From Lentisphaerota bacterium (GTDB lineage Bacteria > Verrucomicrobiota > Kiritimatiellia > PWTM01), in NCBI GenBank assembly GCA_016873715.1, contig VGWF01000017.1, forward strand, positions 1-47,140: a DNA stretch of 47,140 nt, written 5' to 3'. Every line of letters begins with the position of its first letter. Position 1 is the stretch's first letter. Positions 1 through 8,175 of this stretch are shown piece after piece. Below the pieces are notes generated by a model. The model saw nothing but the letters and a program-made list of their open reading frames with translations. It had not been told where the DNA came from and did not search any database. A program made the translations under genes and the position numbers.

Positions 1-58
1 CCCGGCTCAAGGGGCTGCGGGGGACGCGGGAGCGAGAGGTCTGTCCGCGGCGGCCGGA

Positions 59-1411
59 CTACAACGTCCACGATCCACGGTAGGGCTTCAGGAGATGCCG
101 GTTCGCATCGTCGGCGCGCGGACCGGTGAAGCGCTCGGCCGCGGGATCCCACTGCAGCTTCGCCTTCATCTCCATCGCAATGTTGCCCAGGTGGCAGATC
201 GCCGCCGAGCGGTGGCCCACCTCGACGGGCGCCACCGGGTCGCGCCGGTCGCGGACGCAGTCGAGGAAGTTCCGCATGTGGTCGTCGGACTCGTAGAGGT
301 GGATCTCGCCCGGACCGACTTGCTCGCGGAGCAGGGCGGGGTCGGAGGCGTGCATCTTGTCGTCGTAGGCGAGCCATCCCCGGTCGCCCTCGAACTTCAC
401 GTAGGCGAAGTGGTCGCCGGTGTGGCATTCGAAGGTGACGCCGTCGGCGTAGCGGCAGCGGAAACGGGCGGGATCGGCGACGTCGAAGAGGCCGTCCGTC
501 GGGAACACGCCGCCGAGGTCCTCGACCTCCACCGGCCCGCCGTCGTCGTGGCCCGTCGCCCACTGGACCATGTCGATCATGTGGGCGCCGAGATTCGTGA
601 CATTGCCGCCGGAGTAGTCGGAGATGAACCGGAAGGAGTAGAGGCATCGGTCCTTGTGGTACGGCGCCCACGGCGCCGGGCCGAGCCATGTTTCGTAGTC
701 GAGCCACGCAGGGACGGGCTGCGGCGTCCAGTTCCTCGGGCTCTCGCGGTGGTTGCGCCCGATCACGACGCCGATGTGCCGGAGCTTTCCGATGCGGCCG
801 TTGCGGACCAGTTCGCAGAGCTGGCGCGCGGAGGCGGCCGAACGGCGGTAGGTGCCCGTCTGCAGGATGCGGCCGTGGCGGCGGACGGCCTCCACCATCG
901 CGCGCCCCTCGCCGAGCGTGAGCGACAGAGGCTTCTCGCAGAAGATGTCCTTCCCTGCCCGGGCGGCGGCGATCGTGATGACCGCGTGCCAGTGGTCGGG
1001 CGTGACGACGGTCACCGCGTCGATGTCGTCGCGCGCAAGGACCTCGCGGAAGTCGACGTACGCCGCGCACCCGTCGTAGCCGGTCCGGCCCGTCTTCCTC
1101 GCGTAGTGGTCGTTGACGACGTTCCGCGCCGCGTCGCGTCCGAACCACGGTCCCTGCCAGCCGTCCTTGAACCAGTGGCCGTATTCGTTCGACGAGCGGA
1201 CGGGATCGCACGCGGCCACGATCTGCACGTCGTCGTGGCCCAGCGCCGCGCGCAGGTTGCGCATGCCCATCCCGCCGACGCCGATGCACCCCATGACGAT
1301 GCGTTCGGACGGCGGGTTCGCGCCGATCACGCTCGCCGGCACGAACGCCGGCGCCGTCGCGGCCGCCGCCATCCCGAGGAACACGCGCCGGTTGATCCGG
1401 TTCTTTCGCAT
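59..1411 (-). CDS. Tat-exported Gfo/Idh/MocA-family oxidoreductase
   Basis: 450 aa. The N-terminus is a twin-arginine signal (NRRVFLGMAAAATAPAF, residues 7-23), so the protein is probably exported folded with its cofactor. A Rossmann NAD(P)-binding motif GCIGVGGMGM follows at 41-50, then TPDHWHA at 137-143 and the family EKP motif at 159-161, whose Lys is the usual catalytic residue. The C-terminal half is the alpha/beta substrate domain. The family oxidises or epimerises sugars and inositols with NAD(P) or acts on glycosides; the substrate cannot be read here. The ATG at 1411 has a GGAGGAGG ribosome site upstream. It is the last of three oxidoreductase genes in the same direction (gap 40 bp) and is probably co-transcribed with them. 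Confidence 0.88.
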   Translation of the reverse strand: MRKNRINRRVFLGMAAAATAPAFVPASVIGANPPSERIVMGCIGVGGMGMRNLRAALGHDDVQIVAACDPVRSSNEYGHWFKDGWQGPWFGRDAARNVVNDHYARKTGRTGYDGCAAYVDFREVLARDDIDAVTVVTPDHWHAVITIAAARAGKDIFCEKPLSLTLGEGRAMVEAVRRHGRILQTGTYRRSAASARQLCELVRNGRIGKLRHIGVVIGRNHRESPRNWTPQPVPAWLDYETWLGPAPWAPYHKDRCLYSFRFISDYSGGNVTNLGAHMIDMVQWATGHDDGGPVEVEDLGGVFPTDGLFDVADPARFRCRYADGVTFECHTGDHFAYVKFEGDRGWLAYDDKMHASDPALLREQVGPGEIHLYESDDHMRNFLDCVRDRRDPVAPVEVGHRSAAICHLGNIAMEMKAKLQWDPAAERFTGPRADDANRHLLKPYRGSWTL

Positions 1412-1451
1412 GGCGGACGTTCCTCCTCCGCCGCATCCGGCCGCGGTCGGG

Positions 1452-2828
1452 CTACTTCGCCTGCAGGGCGATTTCGCGGGCCTTCGTGGTGGTGTAGTAC
1501 TTCGCGATCGTGTTCGGCACTTCCCAGGCCGGGAGTTTGCCGTCGCGGAGGAAGCGGAAGTACTTGTCGGCGACCTGCGCGAAGTGCGCTTCGTGGCCGT
1601 CGCGGTACGAATCGGGGATCAGGATCTCCCATCCCTTGTCGATCCGCTTGAGGCCCACGCCCGGATACTTCGCGGTGATCTTCGGCAGCGAGGCCGCGAG
1701 CGCCTGCTCGAAGGCGCCGGCGTCGACCCCCGCGACGGGCTCGACGCAGAGCGTCGGCTTGAAGGCCTGCTCCTTGCCCTGACGGATCACGAGGTTCGCC
1801 TTCGACCCGCGCAGGATCGAGTAGTGAGTGTCGCCCGCGCCCGCGGGGGCCTCGAAGTTCCACACCACCGAGACCTTGGCGCACACGCCGCGCAGGCGGT
1901 AGACGATCTCGCCGTTGGCGAAGACGTTCAGGGCGCCGTCCTTGACGTCCTTCTTCAGGTAGTCCGGCCACGGGTCCTTCTTCGTCACGCCCTTGAACTG
2001 CTCCGGGGAGATGACCGTCGGCCAGCGCTTCGCCGTGACGATCTCGATGTCCTTCGTGTGGTCGAGGACGACCTCGGGGAAGCACTCCCACTGGATCAGG
2101 TCGACCAGGTGCGTCGTGACGTCGACGATGCCCTCGCCCTGCTGCTCGACGTCGAAGAACCACGCCGGGCGCACGAGCGGCGAGCCGCTGACGATCTTCG
2201 AGAAGTGGTGGATGCTCTCCTTCGTGACCGCCGGATTCTGCGGCGTGCCCTTCTCCATCTGTCCGAACACCGCCGGGATCAGCGAGAACTCCTTCTGGAG
2301 CATCGTCGTGATCTCGTAGCGCTCGGTCATGATGTCGTAGAGAAGGACCTTGTTCTTCTCCGCCGAGGCGTAGGCCTCCAGCAGCGTCGCGAACCCCTTC
2401 GCGTTGATCGCCATCGGCTTGTCGGCCAGCACGTTCAGGCCCGCGTCGACGGCGCTCTTGATGTACTCGAGCTTCCGGCGGTTGTTGCCGGAGGTGACCA
2501 TCACGTTGCCCTTCTTCTCGGCCAGCATCCGCTCGAGGTAGTCGGGGCCGCGGTAGACCTCCGTCTTCCAGGCCGTCGGCTTCTCGGCCCGCTCGTTGAA
2601 GGACTTGATCCGCGCGAGGTGCGCCTCGACCTCCTCGCCCGCGGGCGCGTAGACGTGGACGACCGGATCGACGCCCGGGGTCATGGACTTCTGCACGAGC
2701 GCCGCATGAAAGTGACCCGGATCGAGCGTGAGCAACTTCACCGTGCCGCCTCCTCCGGTTCCCATCGTTCCGCAGGCCGCCAGGCCCGCCGCCGCCGCGC
2801 CGACCGCCATCATCGTCATTGCCTTCAT
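1452..2828 (-). CDS. Lipoprotein-type putative oxidoreductase, Gfo/Idh/MocA-like
   Basis: 458 aa. The N-terminus is a short hydrophobic signal ending in a lipobox, LAAC, about 20 residues in, so the mature protein should be lipid-anchored. The next segment, KLLTLDPGHFHAALVQKS, and the rest of the chain resemble the putative oxidoreductases common as lipoproteins in Bacteroidetes, with a degenerate Rossmann start and an LADKPMAI segment where EKP normally sits. ATG 2828 is chosen because GGAG lies 7 nt upstream; a GTG two codons earlier is possible. It lies 40 bp from the downstream Tat oxidoreductase and about 100 bp from the upstream one. The substrate is unknown. Confidence 0.8.
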   Translation of the reverse strand: MKAMTMMAVGAAAAGLAACGTMGTGGGGTVKLLTLDPGHFHAALVQKSMTPGVDPVVHVYAPAGEEVEAHLARIKSFNERAEKPTAWKTEVYRGPDYLERMLAEKKGNVMVTSGNNRRKLEYIKSAVDAGLNVLADKPMAINAKGFATLLEAYASAEKNKVLLYDIMTERYEITTMLQKEFSLIPAVFGQMEKGTPQNPAVTKESIHHFSKIVSGSPLVRPAWFFDVEQQGEGIVDVTTHLVDLIQWECFPEVVLDHTKDIEIVTAKRWPTVISPEQFKGVTKKDPWPDYLKKDVKDGALNVFANGEIVYRLRGVCAKVSVVWNFEAPAGAGDTHYSILRGSKANLVIRQGKEQAFKPTLCVEPVAGVDAGAFEQALAASLPKITAKYPGVGLKRIDKGWEILIPDSYRDGHEAHFAQVADKYFRFLRDGKLPAWEVPNTIAKYYTTTKAREIALQAK

Positions 2829-2896
2829 CGCCACACTCCGTTTGTCCGTCCCGGCGCCGACGGAGCGGCGCCTTCCACGATCCCGGCCGGATGGAG

Positions 2897-2916
2897 GGGC
2901 GCGCTCCGTCGCGCCC
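2897..2916. repeat. GC-rich hairpin with CTCCGT loop
   Basis: Perfect 7-bp arms GGGCGCG / CGCGCCC around the loop CTCCGT, in the 103-bp gap between two oxidoreductase genes. A second hairpin with the same loop lies at 31185-31204, also intergenic, so this looks like a member of a dispersed repeat family rather than a terminator; no T-run follows it. Confidence 0.55.
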
Positions 2917-2931
2917 GCCGGCCCCGTTCGC

Positions 2932-4293
2932 CTACACCGCGTACTTGGGCCGCATCGTCTGCGTCAGGGCCGCACTGGCCTCGGCGTCGCCGACGAAGTC
3001 CTCCTTCGCCGGATCCCACTTCAGCGTCCGGCCCAGCCGCATGGCGATGTGGCCGATGTTGCAGACGCCGCTGGACCGGTGGCCGATCTCGATCGGACAG
3101 ATCGGCTTCTTGCCGGTCTTGATGCAGTCGAGCCAGTTCACGTAGTGGTTGGGACTCTCGTAGAGCTTCACCTTCGGATCGGCCAGCGGCCCGATCAGCT
3201 TCGGGGCGCTGGCGTCGAGGGCCTTCATGGGGCGCGTGCCGCTGGTCGGGTCGCTCGCGGTCGCCTTCTGCGCGCCGCGGGAAACGAAGATCCAGCCGTC
3301 GGACCCGATGAACTTGATGCCGTTGGGGTACTTGTCGCAGATGCGCAACGTGACGCCGTTGGCATACTTCATCTCCAGCAGGTAGGGGCCGTGGACGGTC
3401 CACAGGCCGCTGGTCGGGAACTCGCCCTTGCCGGAGACCTCGACGGGGCCGGTGAGCTCGGTGTCCATGCCCCAGTGGGCGATGTCCATGTGGTGAACGC
3501 CCCAGCCGGTGATCATGCCGCAGCAGTACTGCTCGCAGCGCAGCCAGCCGGGCCGGCCGAAGCCCTTCTGCGGATGCACGCGGTCCTCGGTGTACGGGAC
3601 GACGGGCGTCCAGCCCAGCCACGCATCGTAGTTGAGGTTCGCCGGGACCGGCATCTCCGCGGGATTGCCGCCGGAGGGATCGGTCGGCAGTCCGACCTCG
3701 ACCTCCTTGAGCGTGCCGACGCGGCCGTTGCGGACGAACTCCGCGGCCTGGCGGAACTGCTTGTCCGACCGCTGCTGCGTGCCGAACTGGATGATGCGGT
3801 CGGTGGAGCGCCCCGCATCGCGCATCGCGCGGCCCTCGGCGTAGATGCGGCCGGCGGGCTTCTGGACGTAGACGTGCTTCCCGGCCTTCACGGCGTCGAC
3901 CGTCGGCCGCGCGTGCCAGTGGTCGGGCGTGCTGATCGTGACGGCGTCGATGTCCTTGCGCTTGAGCATCTCCGCGTAATCGCCGAAGGTCTCGATCGCC
4001 GCGCCGGCCTTCTTGTTCTTCTTGCACCAGTCGTCGATGTACGCCTTCCCCAGCTCCGCGCGCGTGGTGTCGATCTCGCAGACGGCCACGTAGACGCCGC
4101 CCGCCTTCAGCGTGCCGGGGATGTCCGCGTCGCGGGCGATGCGGCCGCAGCCGATGGCGCCGACCTGGATCCGGTTGCTGGGCGCGTCCGCGCCGAGCAC
4201 GGTGGAGGGAACGATGGTGGGGAACGCGAGCGCGCCGGCCGCCGCGGTGCCGGCCTTCAGAAAGTCGCGGCGTTTCACGGATGAACTCTTCAT
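2932..4293 (-). CDS. Tat-exported Gfo/Idh/MocA-family oxidoreductase
   Basis: 453 aa. A twin-arginine motif (KRRDFLKAG, residues 7-15) and hydrophobic stretch indicate Tat export. The nucleotide-binding loop GAIGCGRIARD is at about 42-52, STPDHWHARP lies near residue 130, and the catalytic-region motif reads VQKP instead of the family EKP, keeping the Lys. The reading frame stays open 165 nt upstream, but ATG 4293 is preferred: the Tat signal begins there and GGAGGAG precedes it. This is the first gene of the three-gene oxidoreductase run. A 40-bp palindrome (4447-4486) lies 154 bp upstream and may control it through the neighbouring PaaX-type regulator. Confidence 0.88.
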   Translation of the reverse strand: MKSSSVKRRDFLKAGTAAAGALAFPTIVPSTVLGADAPSNRIQVGAIGCGRIARDADIPGTLKAGGVYVAVCEIDTTRAELGKAYIDDWCKKNKKAGAAIETFGDYAEMLKRKDIDAVTISTPDHWHARPTVDAVKAGKHVYVQKPAGRIYAEGRAMRDAGRSTDRIIQFGTQQRSDKQFRQAAEFVRNGRVGTLKEVEVGLPTDPSGGNPAEMPVPANLNYDAWLGWTPVVPYTEDRVHPQKGFGRPGWLRCEQYCCGMITGWGVHHMDIAHWGMDTELTGPVEVSGKGEFPTSGLWTVHGPYLLEMKYANGVTLRICDKYPNGIKFIGSDGWIFVSRGAQKATASDPTSGTRPMKALDASAPKLIGPLADPKVKLYESPNHYVNWLDCIKTGKKPICPIEIGHRSSGVCNIGHIAMRLGRTLKWDPAKEDFVGDAEASAALTQTMRPKYAV

Positions 4294-4446
4294 GACCCGT
4301 CTCCTCCGGCGCCCGGGGCTACGCATGCGCTGGCTGGTCGGGCGCGCCATCCGGCCTTCGTAGCACGCCCCGCCCCCCACGCGCAAGCCGCGGCGCACGG
4401 GAACCGTCCGCCGGCGTCCGCCCGGCCCATCGCGGGCCGACGGGGG

Positions 4447-4486
4447 TCTTACATCCAAAGATGCGATCGCATCAACAGATGTAAGA
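4447..4486. promoter_or_regulatory. 40-bp palindrome A, candidate PaaX operator
   Basis: The two 20-bp halves match at 16 of 20 positions around a central GCGATCGC; the outer arms are TCTTACATC / GATGTAAGA and GGG/CCC pairs extend them. Bases 4462-4493 are identical to 5363-5394 in palindrome B. On the minus strand it contains TTGATG, 18 nt, TAAGAC, a possible -35/-10 pair pointing at the oxidoreductase run. It begins 12 bp beyond the stop codon of the regulator gene. The inverted repeat is seen; the operator role is inference, and a REP-like mobile repeat is the alternative. Confidence 0.6.
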
Positions 4487-4497
4487 CCCGGCGACCG

Positions 4498-5319
4498 TCA
4501 GGAAGACGCGGACGCAAGACGGGAGACGAAACGATGGTGGGCCTCGAAGACCTCGGAGCCGCGGTAGCCGACGGGCCAGAGCGCCCGGGGCAGGAGGGGG
4601 TCGGGCTCCATGGCCGAGAGGTAGGCGGACATCTCTTCGCGCACCATCGCCGATCGCGATGCCCGGTCGCCCCGGGACGCGGCCGTCTTGCGGAGGGTCT
4701 GCTCGACGCCCGCCAGGTACCACCGGTGAAGCTCGTCGATGCGGTGCCAGTCCCACGCGAACCGGACCATGTCGGCATCGGTGCGGCCGAGCGTCGCGCG
4801 GGACTCGAACAAGTAGGACGAAAGGTCCAGGTGCGTGGCCCGGATCAGGTCGGCGTAGTCCGGGCGGATGTCCCGCGGACTGATCCACACGCTCTTCTGG
4901 AGGCATCCCATGCGCATCCGGCGCAGGAATCGCCGCAGGAGGTTGCGCGTCGTCCGTTCGGTTTCGGGCACGTCGTAAGCCAGGACGGACCAGACGCCGC
5001 TCCATCGGTGTTTCCACATCCGGTCCGCCCGCAGCGCATCGCGCGGAGTCCAGTCCCCCGCGAGGCGGAGGACCGGCGGCCCCTCCCGGCGGGGCTCGGT
5101 CACCACCAGTCCGGCCTTGCGCAGCCGCCAGGCGGCCATGTAGTCCGCCTCGCTCCTGCGGTCCGTTCGCAGGTTGATCGCCGACCGGCCCTTTGTGACA
5201 CACGCCTCGCCGTAGGCGTAGAACAGGTCCAGCAGTTCATCGCCCAGTCGGCGACGAAGCACCGTCACGCTGACCCCCGGACGGTGAAACCACGTCCATT
5301 CCACGGGCCTTCCAGGCAT
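4498..5319 (-). CDS. PaaX-family transcriptional regulator
   Basis: 273 aa, close to the usual PaaX length of about 300. The N-terminal 85 residues look like a winged-helix DNA-binding domain. The central part (WSGVWSVLAYDVPETER, then RRMRMGCLQKSVWISPRD) matches the Cas2-like ferredoxin fold of PaaX proteins. The C-terminal DPLLPRALWPVGYRG corresponds to the conserved DPLLPEELLPAHWAG-type end of PaaX. PaaX proteins are ligand-responsive repressors, classically of phenylacetate catabolism; no phenylacetate gene is visible here, so the ligand is probably carbohydrate-related (inference). ATG 5319 has AGGAGG 7 nt upstream. Near-identical 40-bp palindromes sit 28 bp upstream of the start and 11 bp past the stop, which suggests autoregulation and control of both neighbouring units. 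Confidence 0.85.
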   Translation of the reverse strand: MPGRPVEWTWFHRPGVSVTVLRRRLGDELLDLFYAYGEACVTKGRSAINLRTDRRSEADYMAAWRLRKAGLVVTEPRREGPPVLRLAGDWTPRDALRADRMWKHRWSGVWSVLAYDVPETERTTRNLLRRFLRRMRMGCLQKSVWISPRDIRPDYADLIRATHLDLSSYLFESRATLGRTDADMVRFAWDWHRIDELHRWYLAGVEQTLRKTAASRGDRASRSAMVREEMSAYLSAMEPDPLLPRALWPVGYRGSEVFEAHHRFVSRLASASS

Positions 5320-5347
5320 GGCGCCGCCTCCTTTCGTCCGCGCGGGA

Positions 5348-5387
5348 TCTTACATCTGTTGGTGCGATCGCATCAACAGATGTAAGA
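5348..5387. promoter_or_regulatory. 40-bp palindrome B, candidate PaaX operator
   Basis: Near-perfect palindrome: the halves match at 19 of 20 positions, centre GCGATCGC, outer arms TCTTACATCTGTTG / CAACAGATGTAAGA. It lies between the PaaX-type gene (start 5319, minus) and the GH99-like gene (start 5483, plus). On the minus strand it holds TTGATG, 18 nt, TAAGAT, which would start transcription about 20 nt before the regulator ATG; on the plus strand TTGGTG, 18 nt, TAAGAC points at the glycosidase-like gene. A repressor bound here would cover both promoters (inference). Confidence 0.65.
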
Positions 5388-5482
5388 CCCGGCGGCGCGG
5401 CGGGGAGGGACGATGGTCCGCTTCCTGTCGCCGCGCGGCGGCGAATCCGATACGCTGGGACGGATCACGGAGGCGCGGCGGC

Positions 5483-8128
5483 ATGATCACGGGCGTGGTG
5501 GCGGCGGTGGGGATCGCAACGAACGCGGCGGCATGGACGTTCGACGGGGGGCTGGAGGGCTGGGTGCCCAACTCGCACGTCTCGCGCGTCGAGGTGACGT
5601 CCGGCGTGGTCCGCTGCGAGACGGTCGACTGGGATCCGATGTTCATCCGGCGCGACCTGAACCTGCGCGCCACACCGTGGCAGTTCGTCGTCCTCCGCCT
5701 GAAGGCAAGCCGGGCCGGGGACGGCGAGCTCTTCTGGACGGGCCAGACCACGGGCCGCCACGGCGGCTTCGAGCCGGAGAAGTCGACGCCGTTCACGGTC
5801 GCGGCCGCCGACGGCTTCCAGGAGATCCTCCTTGCGCCGTTCTGGCAGGGCGAGCGCACGATCCGGCAGCTTCGACTCGACCTGTACGACGACGCGACGT
5901 TCGAGATCGACTCGATCCGAATCGTCGACTGGGGCGGCGCAGCGGCGCCGCAGACCAACACCTTCGAGTGGGCGCTCGGCGGCGATCCGGCGCGGGGGCG
6001 GCCGCACCCGGCCTGCCCGGATCTCTACCTGCCGCCGCTGAACCTCGACGTGCGCCAGCGCGGATGGGCGGCGGTGACGATCGACGCCTCCGCGCCGGGC
6101 CATGCGTCGCTCCTGTGGAGCCCGACCGGCGGCCGCGGCGGGGAGGCCCTCGCCTTCGAATTCCGCCCGGGACTGCACACGTACAATCTCGAGCTCACCG
6201 GCGCGCCGGGGTGGACGCGGATCGCGGCGCTCGGCCTGCGCCTTCCGGCCGGCGGACCCGCGCGTCCCGTGTCGATCCGCATCGCGGCGGCGCCGTCGGG
6301 GCCGGCCGAGCTCACGACCGACTACCTCGGCCTCGAGGACGCCCTCCCCCGGCCGGGCGTTCCGGTCCGCATCCTGGCGCTCATCCGCAACCTCGGCGGC
6401 GGAGCGTCCGGGGCTGCCGCGGCGCGGCTGACGCTGCCTTCGGGGCTTGCGCACGCCGGGGGGGGCGCGGCGGACGCCCCCCTGCCCGGCCTGGAGTACG
6501 GCGAGCAGGCGGAGCTCCGGTGGTCCGTCATGGCCGAGGCGGCGGGCGCCTTCGACCTCGCTCTCGCCGCGCCGGGGTTGCCGGCCACCACCGGGCGGGT
6601 CACGATCGGGGCGGCCCCCGCGGGCGCGGCGAAGGCGGTGGACGGCGTGCCCGAGCCGCGGCCCGTGGCGACGGATGTCGAGATCTGCGCCTACTACTTC
6701 CCGGGCTGGAACACGGACGCGAAATGGGACTGCATCCGCCGCGTCGCCCCGATTCGCAAGCCGGCGCTCGGCTACTACGACGAGGGCAACCCGGAGTGCG
6801 TCGACTGGCAGATCAAGTGGGCCGTCGAGAACGGCATCTCCACCTTCCTCGTCGACTGGTACTGGCAGGCGGGGTCGCGTCACTACGAGCACTGGTTCGA
6901 CGCCTACCGGAAGGCCCGGCACCGCGACCGGCTGAAGGTGGCGATCATGTGGGCGAACCACAACGCGCCCGGAACGCACTCGGCGGAGGACTGGCGGACG
7001 GTCACGAAGCACTGGATCGAGCGCTACTTCCCGCTGCCGGCCTACCAGTCGCTGCACGGCAAGCCGGCGGTCTACCTGTGGGATCCGCGCAACCTCCGCC
7101 GCGACGTCGGCGGATCCGACGCCGTCCGCGCCCTGCTGGCGGAATCGCAGGCGATGGCGAAGGCCGCCGGCCACGCCGGCATCACGTTCATCGCGATGAA
7201 CGGCGACTTCTCCTCGTCCGAGATGAAGCGCTGCGCGGACGAGGGCTACGCCGCAACGACGACGTATCACGAGTGGGGGTCGCGCGCGCCGGGCGCGAAG
7301 CGGGCGCGCTACGAGCATGTCGTCGAGGACGGTCCCGCGGCGTGGACGCGGAAGCTCGCGGCCTCCGCGCCCATGGCCTACCTGCCGGTGGTCGACACGG
7401 GCTGGGACTCCCGCCCGTGGCACGGCGACGCGGCGCGCGCGATCGAGGGCCGCACCCCGCAGCTCTTCCGCCGGCTGCTGGAGTCGGCGCGCGACTTCGC
7501 GCGGACGAACGGGATCCGGACGCTCGTGCTCGGCCCGATGAACGAGTGGGGCGAGGGCAGCTACATCGAGCCGAACCTCGAGTACGGCTTCGAGATGGTC
7601 GAGGCGGTCCGCGCCGTGTTCGGCCGGGGCGATCCCGCCGGCTGGCCGGTCAATGCCGGTCCTCGCGACGTCGGCCTCGGACCGTACGACTACCCGCCGC
7701 TCCCGGCCGCGACTTCGTGGACGTTCGACGGCCCGGCGCGCGACTGGAGCGCGATGATGGGGGTCGAGGACCTCGGCGTCTCCGACGGCGCGCTGCGGTT
7801 CCGCACGTCGACGCGCGATCCGGCGCTGCAGATCCAGACGCGCGGGATCCGCGCCCGGGAATTCCCGCGGGCCGACCTGACGATCCGCATCGCCGACGCG
7901 GGCGCCCCGATCGCGCGCGGGCAGCTCTTCTGGTCCGCCGACGCCGCCGCGGTCACGGAGTCCACCAGCGTGGCCTTCGAGATCCCGGCCGACGGCGCGG
8001 CGCACACGATCGCGATCGACCTGGCGGCCAATCCGCGCTGGCGCGGGCGAATCACGACGCTGCGGCTGGATCCGTGCGCCGTGCCCGGCGCCCGCGTGGC
8101 GATCGAGGCGTTCGTCCTCCGGCGGTGA
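5483..8128 (+). CDS. Secreted GH99/WbsX-like glycoside-active protein with beta-sandwich modules
   Basis: 881 aa. The start ATG 5483 opens a short signal peptide (MITGVVAAVGIATNAAA). A beta-sandwich, CBM-like module beginning WTFDGGLEGW covers about 20-150, a second similar module about 155-275, and a CARDB-like spacer about 280-385. The domain at about 397-730 is GH99/WbsX-like: it opens with CAYYFPGWN, has FLVDWYWQ, and ends with NEWGEGSYIEP, a hallmark of WbsX-type proteins. A last module (from about 735) again starts WTFDG and contains GQLFWSA, paralleling GELFWTG in the first, so the modules are probably duplicates. Expected role: hydrolysis or remodelling of alpha-linked glycans outside the cytoplasm; the specificity is unknown. 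It is divergent from the PaaX-type gene across palindrome B. Confidence 0.8.
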   Translation: MITGVVAAVGIATNAAAWTFDGGLEGWVPNSHVSRVEVTSGVVRCETVDWDPMFIRRDLNLRATPWQFVVLRLKASRAGDGELFWTGQTTGRHGGFEPEKSTPFTVAAADGFQEILLAPFWQGERTIRQLRLDLYDDATFEIDSIRIVDWGGAAAPQTNTFEWALGGDPARGRPHPACPDLYLPPLNLDVRQRGWAAVTIDASAPGHASLLWSPTGGRGGEALAFEFRPGLHTYNLELTGAPGWTRIAALGLRLPAGGPARPVSIRIAAAPSGPAELTTDYLGLEDALPRPGVPVRILALIRNLGGGASGAAAARLTLPSGLAHAGGGAADAPLPGLEYGEQAELRWSVMAEAAGAFDLALAAPGLPATTGRVTIGAAPAGAAKAVDGVPEPRPVATDVEICAYYFPGWNTDAKWDCIRRVAPIRKPALGYYDEGNPECVDWQIKWAVENGISTFLVDWYWQAGSRHYEHWFDAYRKARHRDRLKVAIMWANHNAPGTHSAEDWRTVTKHWIERYFPLPAYQSLHGKPAVYLWDPRNLRRDVGGSDAVRALLAESQAMAKAAGHAGITFIAMNGDFSSSEMKRCADEGYAATTTYHEWGSRAPGAKRARYEHVVEDGPAAWTRKLAASAPMAYLPVVDTGWDSRPWHGDAARAIEGRTPQLFRRLLESARDFARTNGIRTLVLGPMNEWGEGSYIEPNLEYGFEMVEAVRAVFGRGDPAGWPVNAGPRDVGLGPYDYPPLPAATSWTFDGPARDWSAMMGVEDLGVSDGALRFRTSTRDPALQIQTRGIRAREFPRADLTIRIADAGAPIARGQLFWSADAAAVTESTSVAFEIPADGAAHTIAIDLAANPRWRGRITTLRLDPCAVPGARVAIEAFVLRR

Positions 8129-8175
8129 CCGGAGCGTGCGGCCGCCGGGGGCGGGACGCCCGGAACGGTCGCGGA

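Noticed and set aside
95-4284. Plus-strand frames opposite the three oxidoreductases
   Set aside because: Composition is low-complexity Arg/Val/Asp and the minus-strand proteins have complete motifs and ribosome sites.
8129-8175. Bidirectional terminator between the GH99-like gene and cydB
   Set aside because: A short GC hairpin (GGGCG-GGA-CGCCC) is present but no T-run follows on either side, so it cannot be supported.
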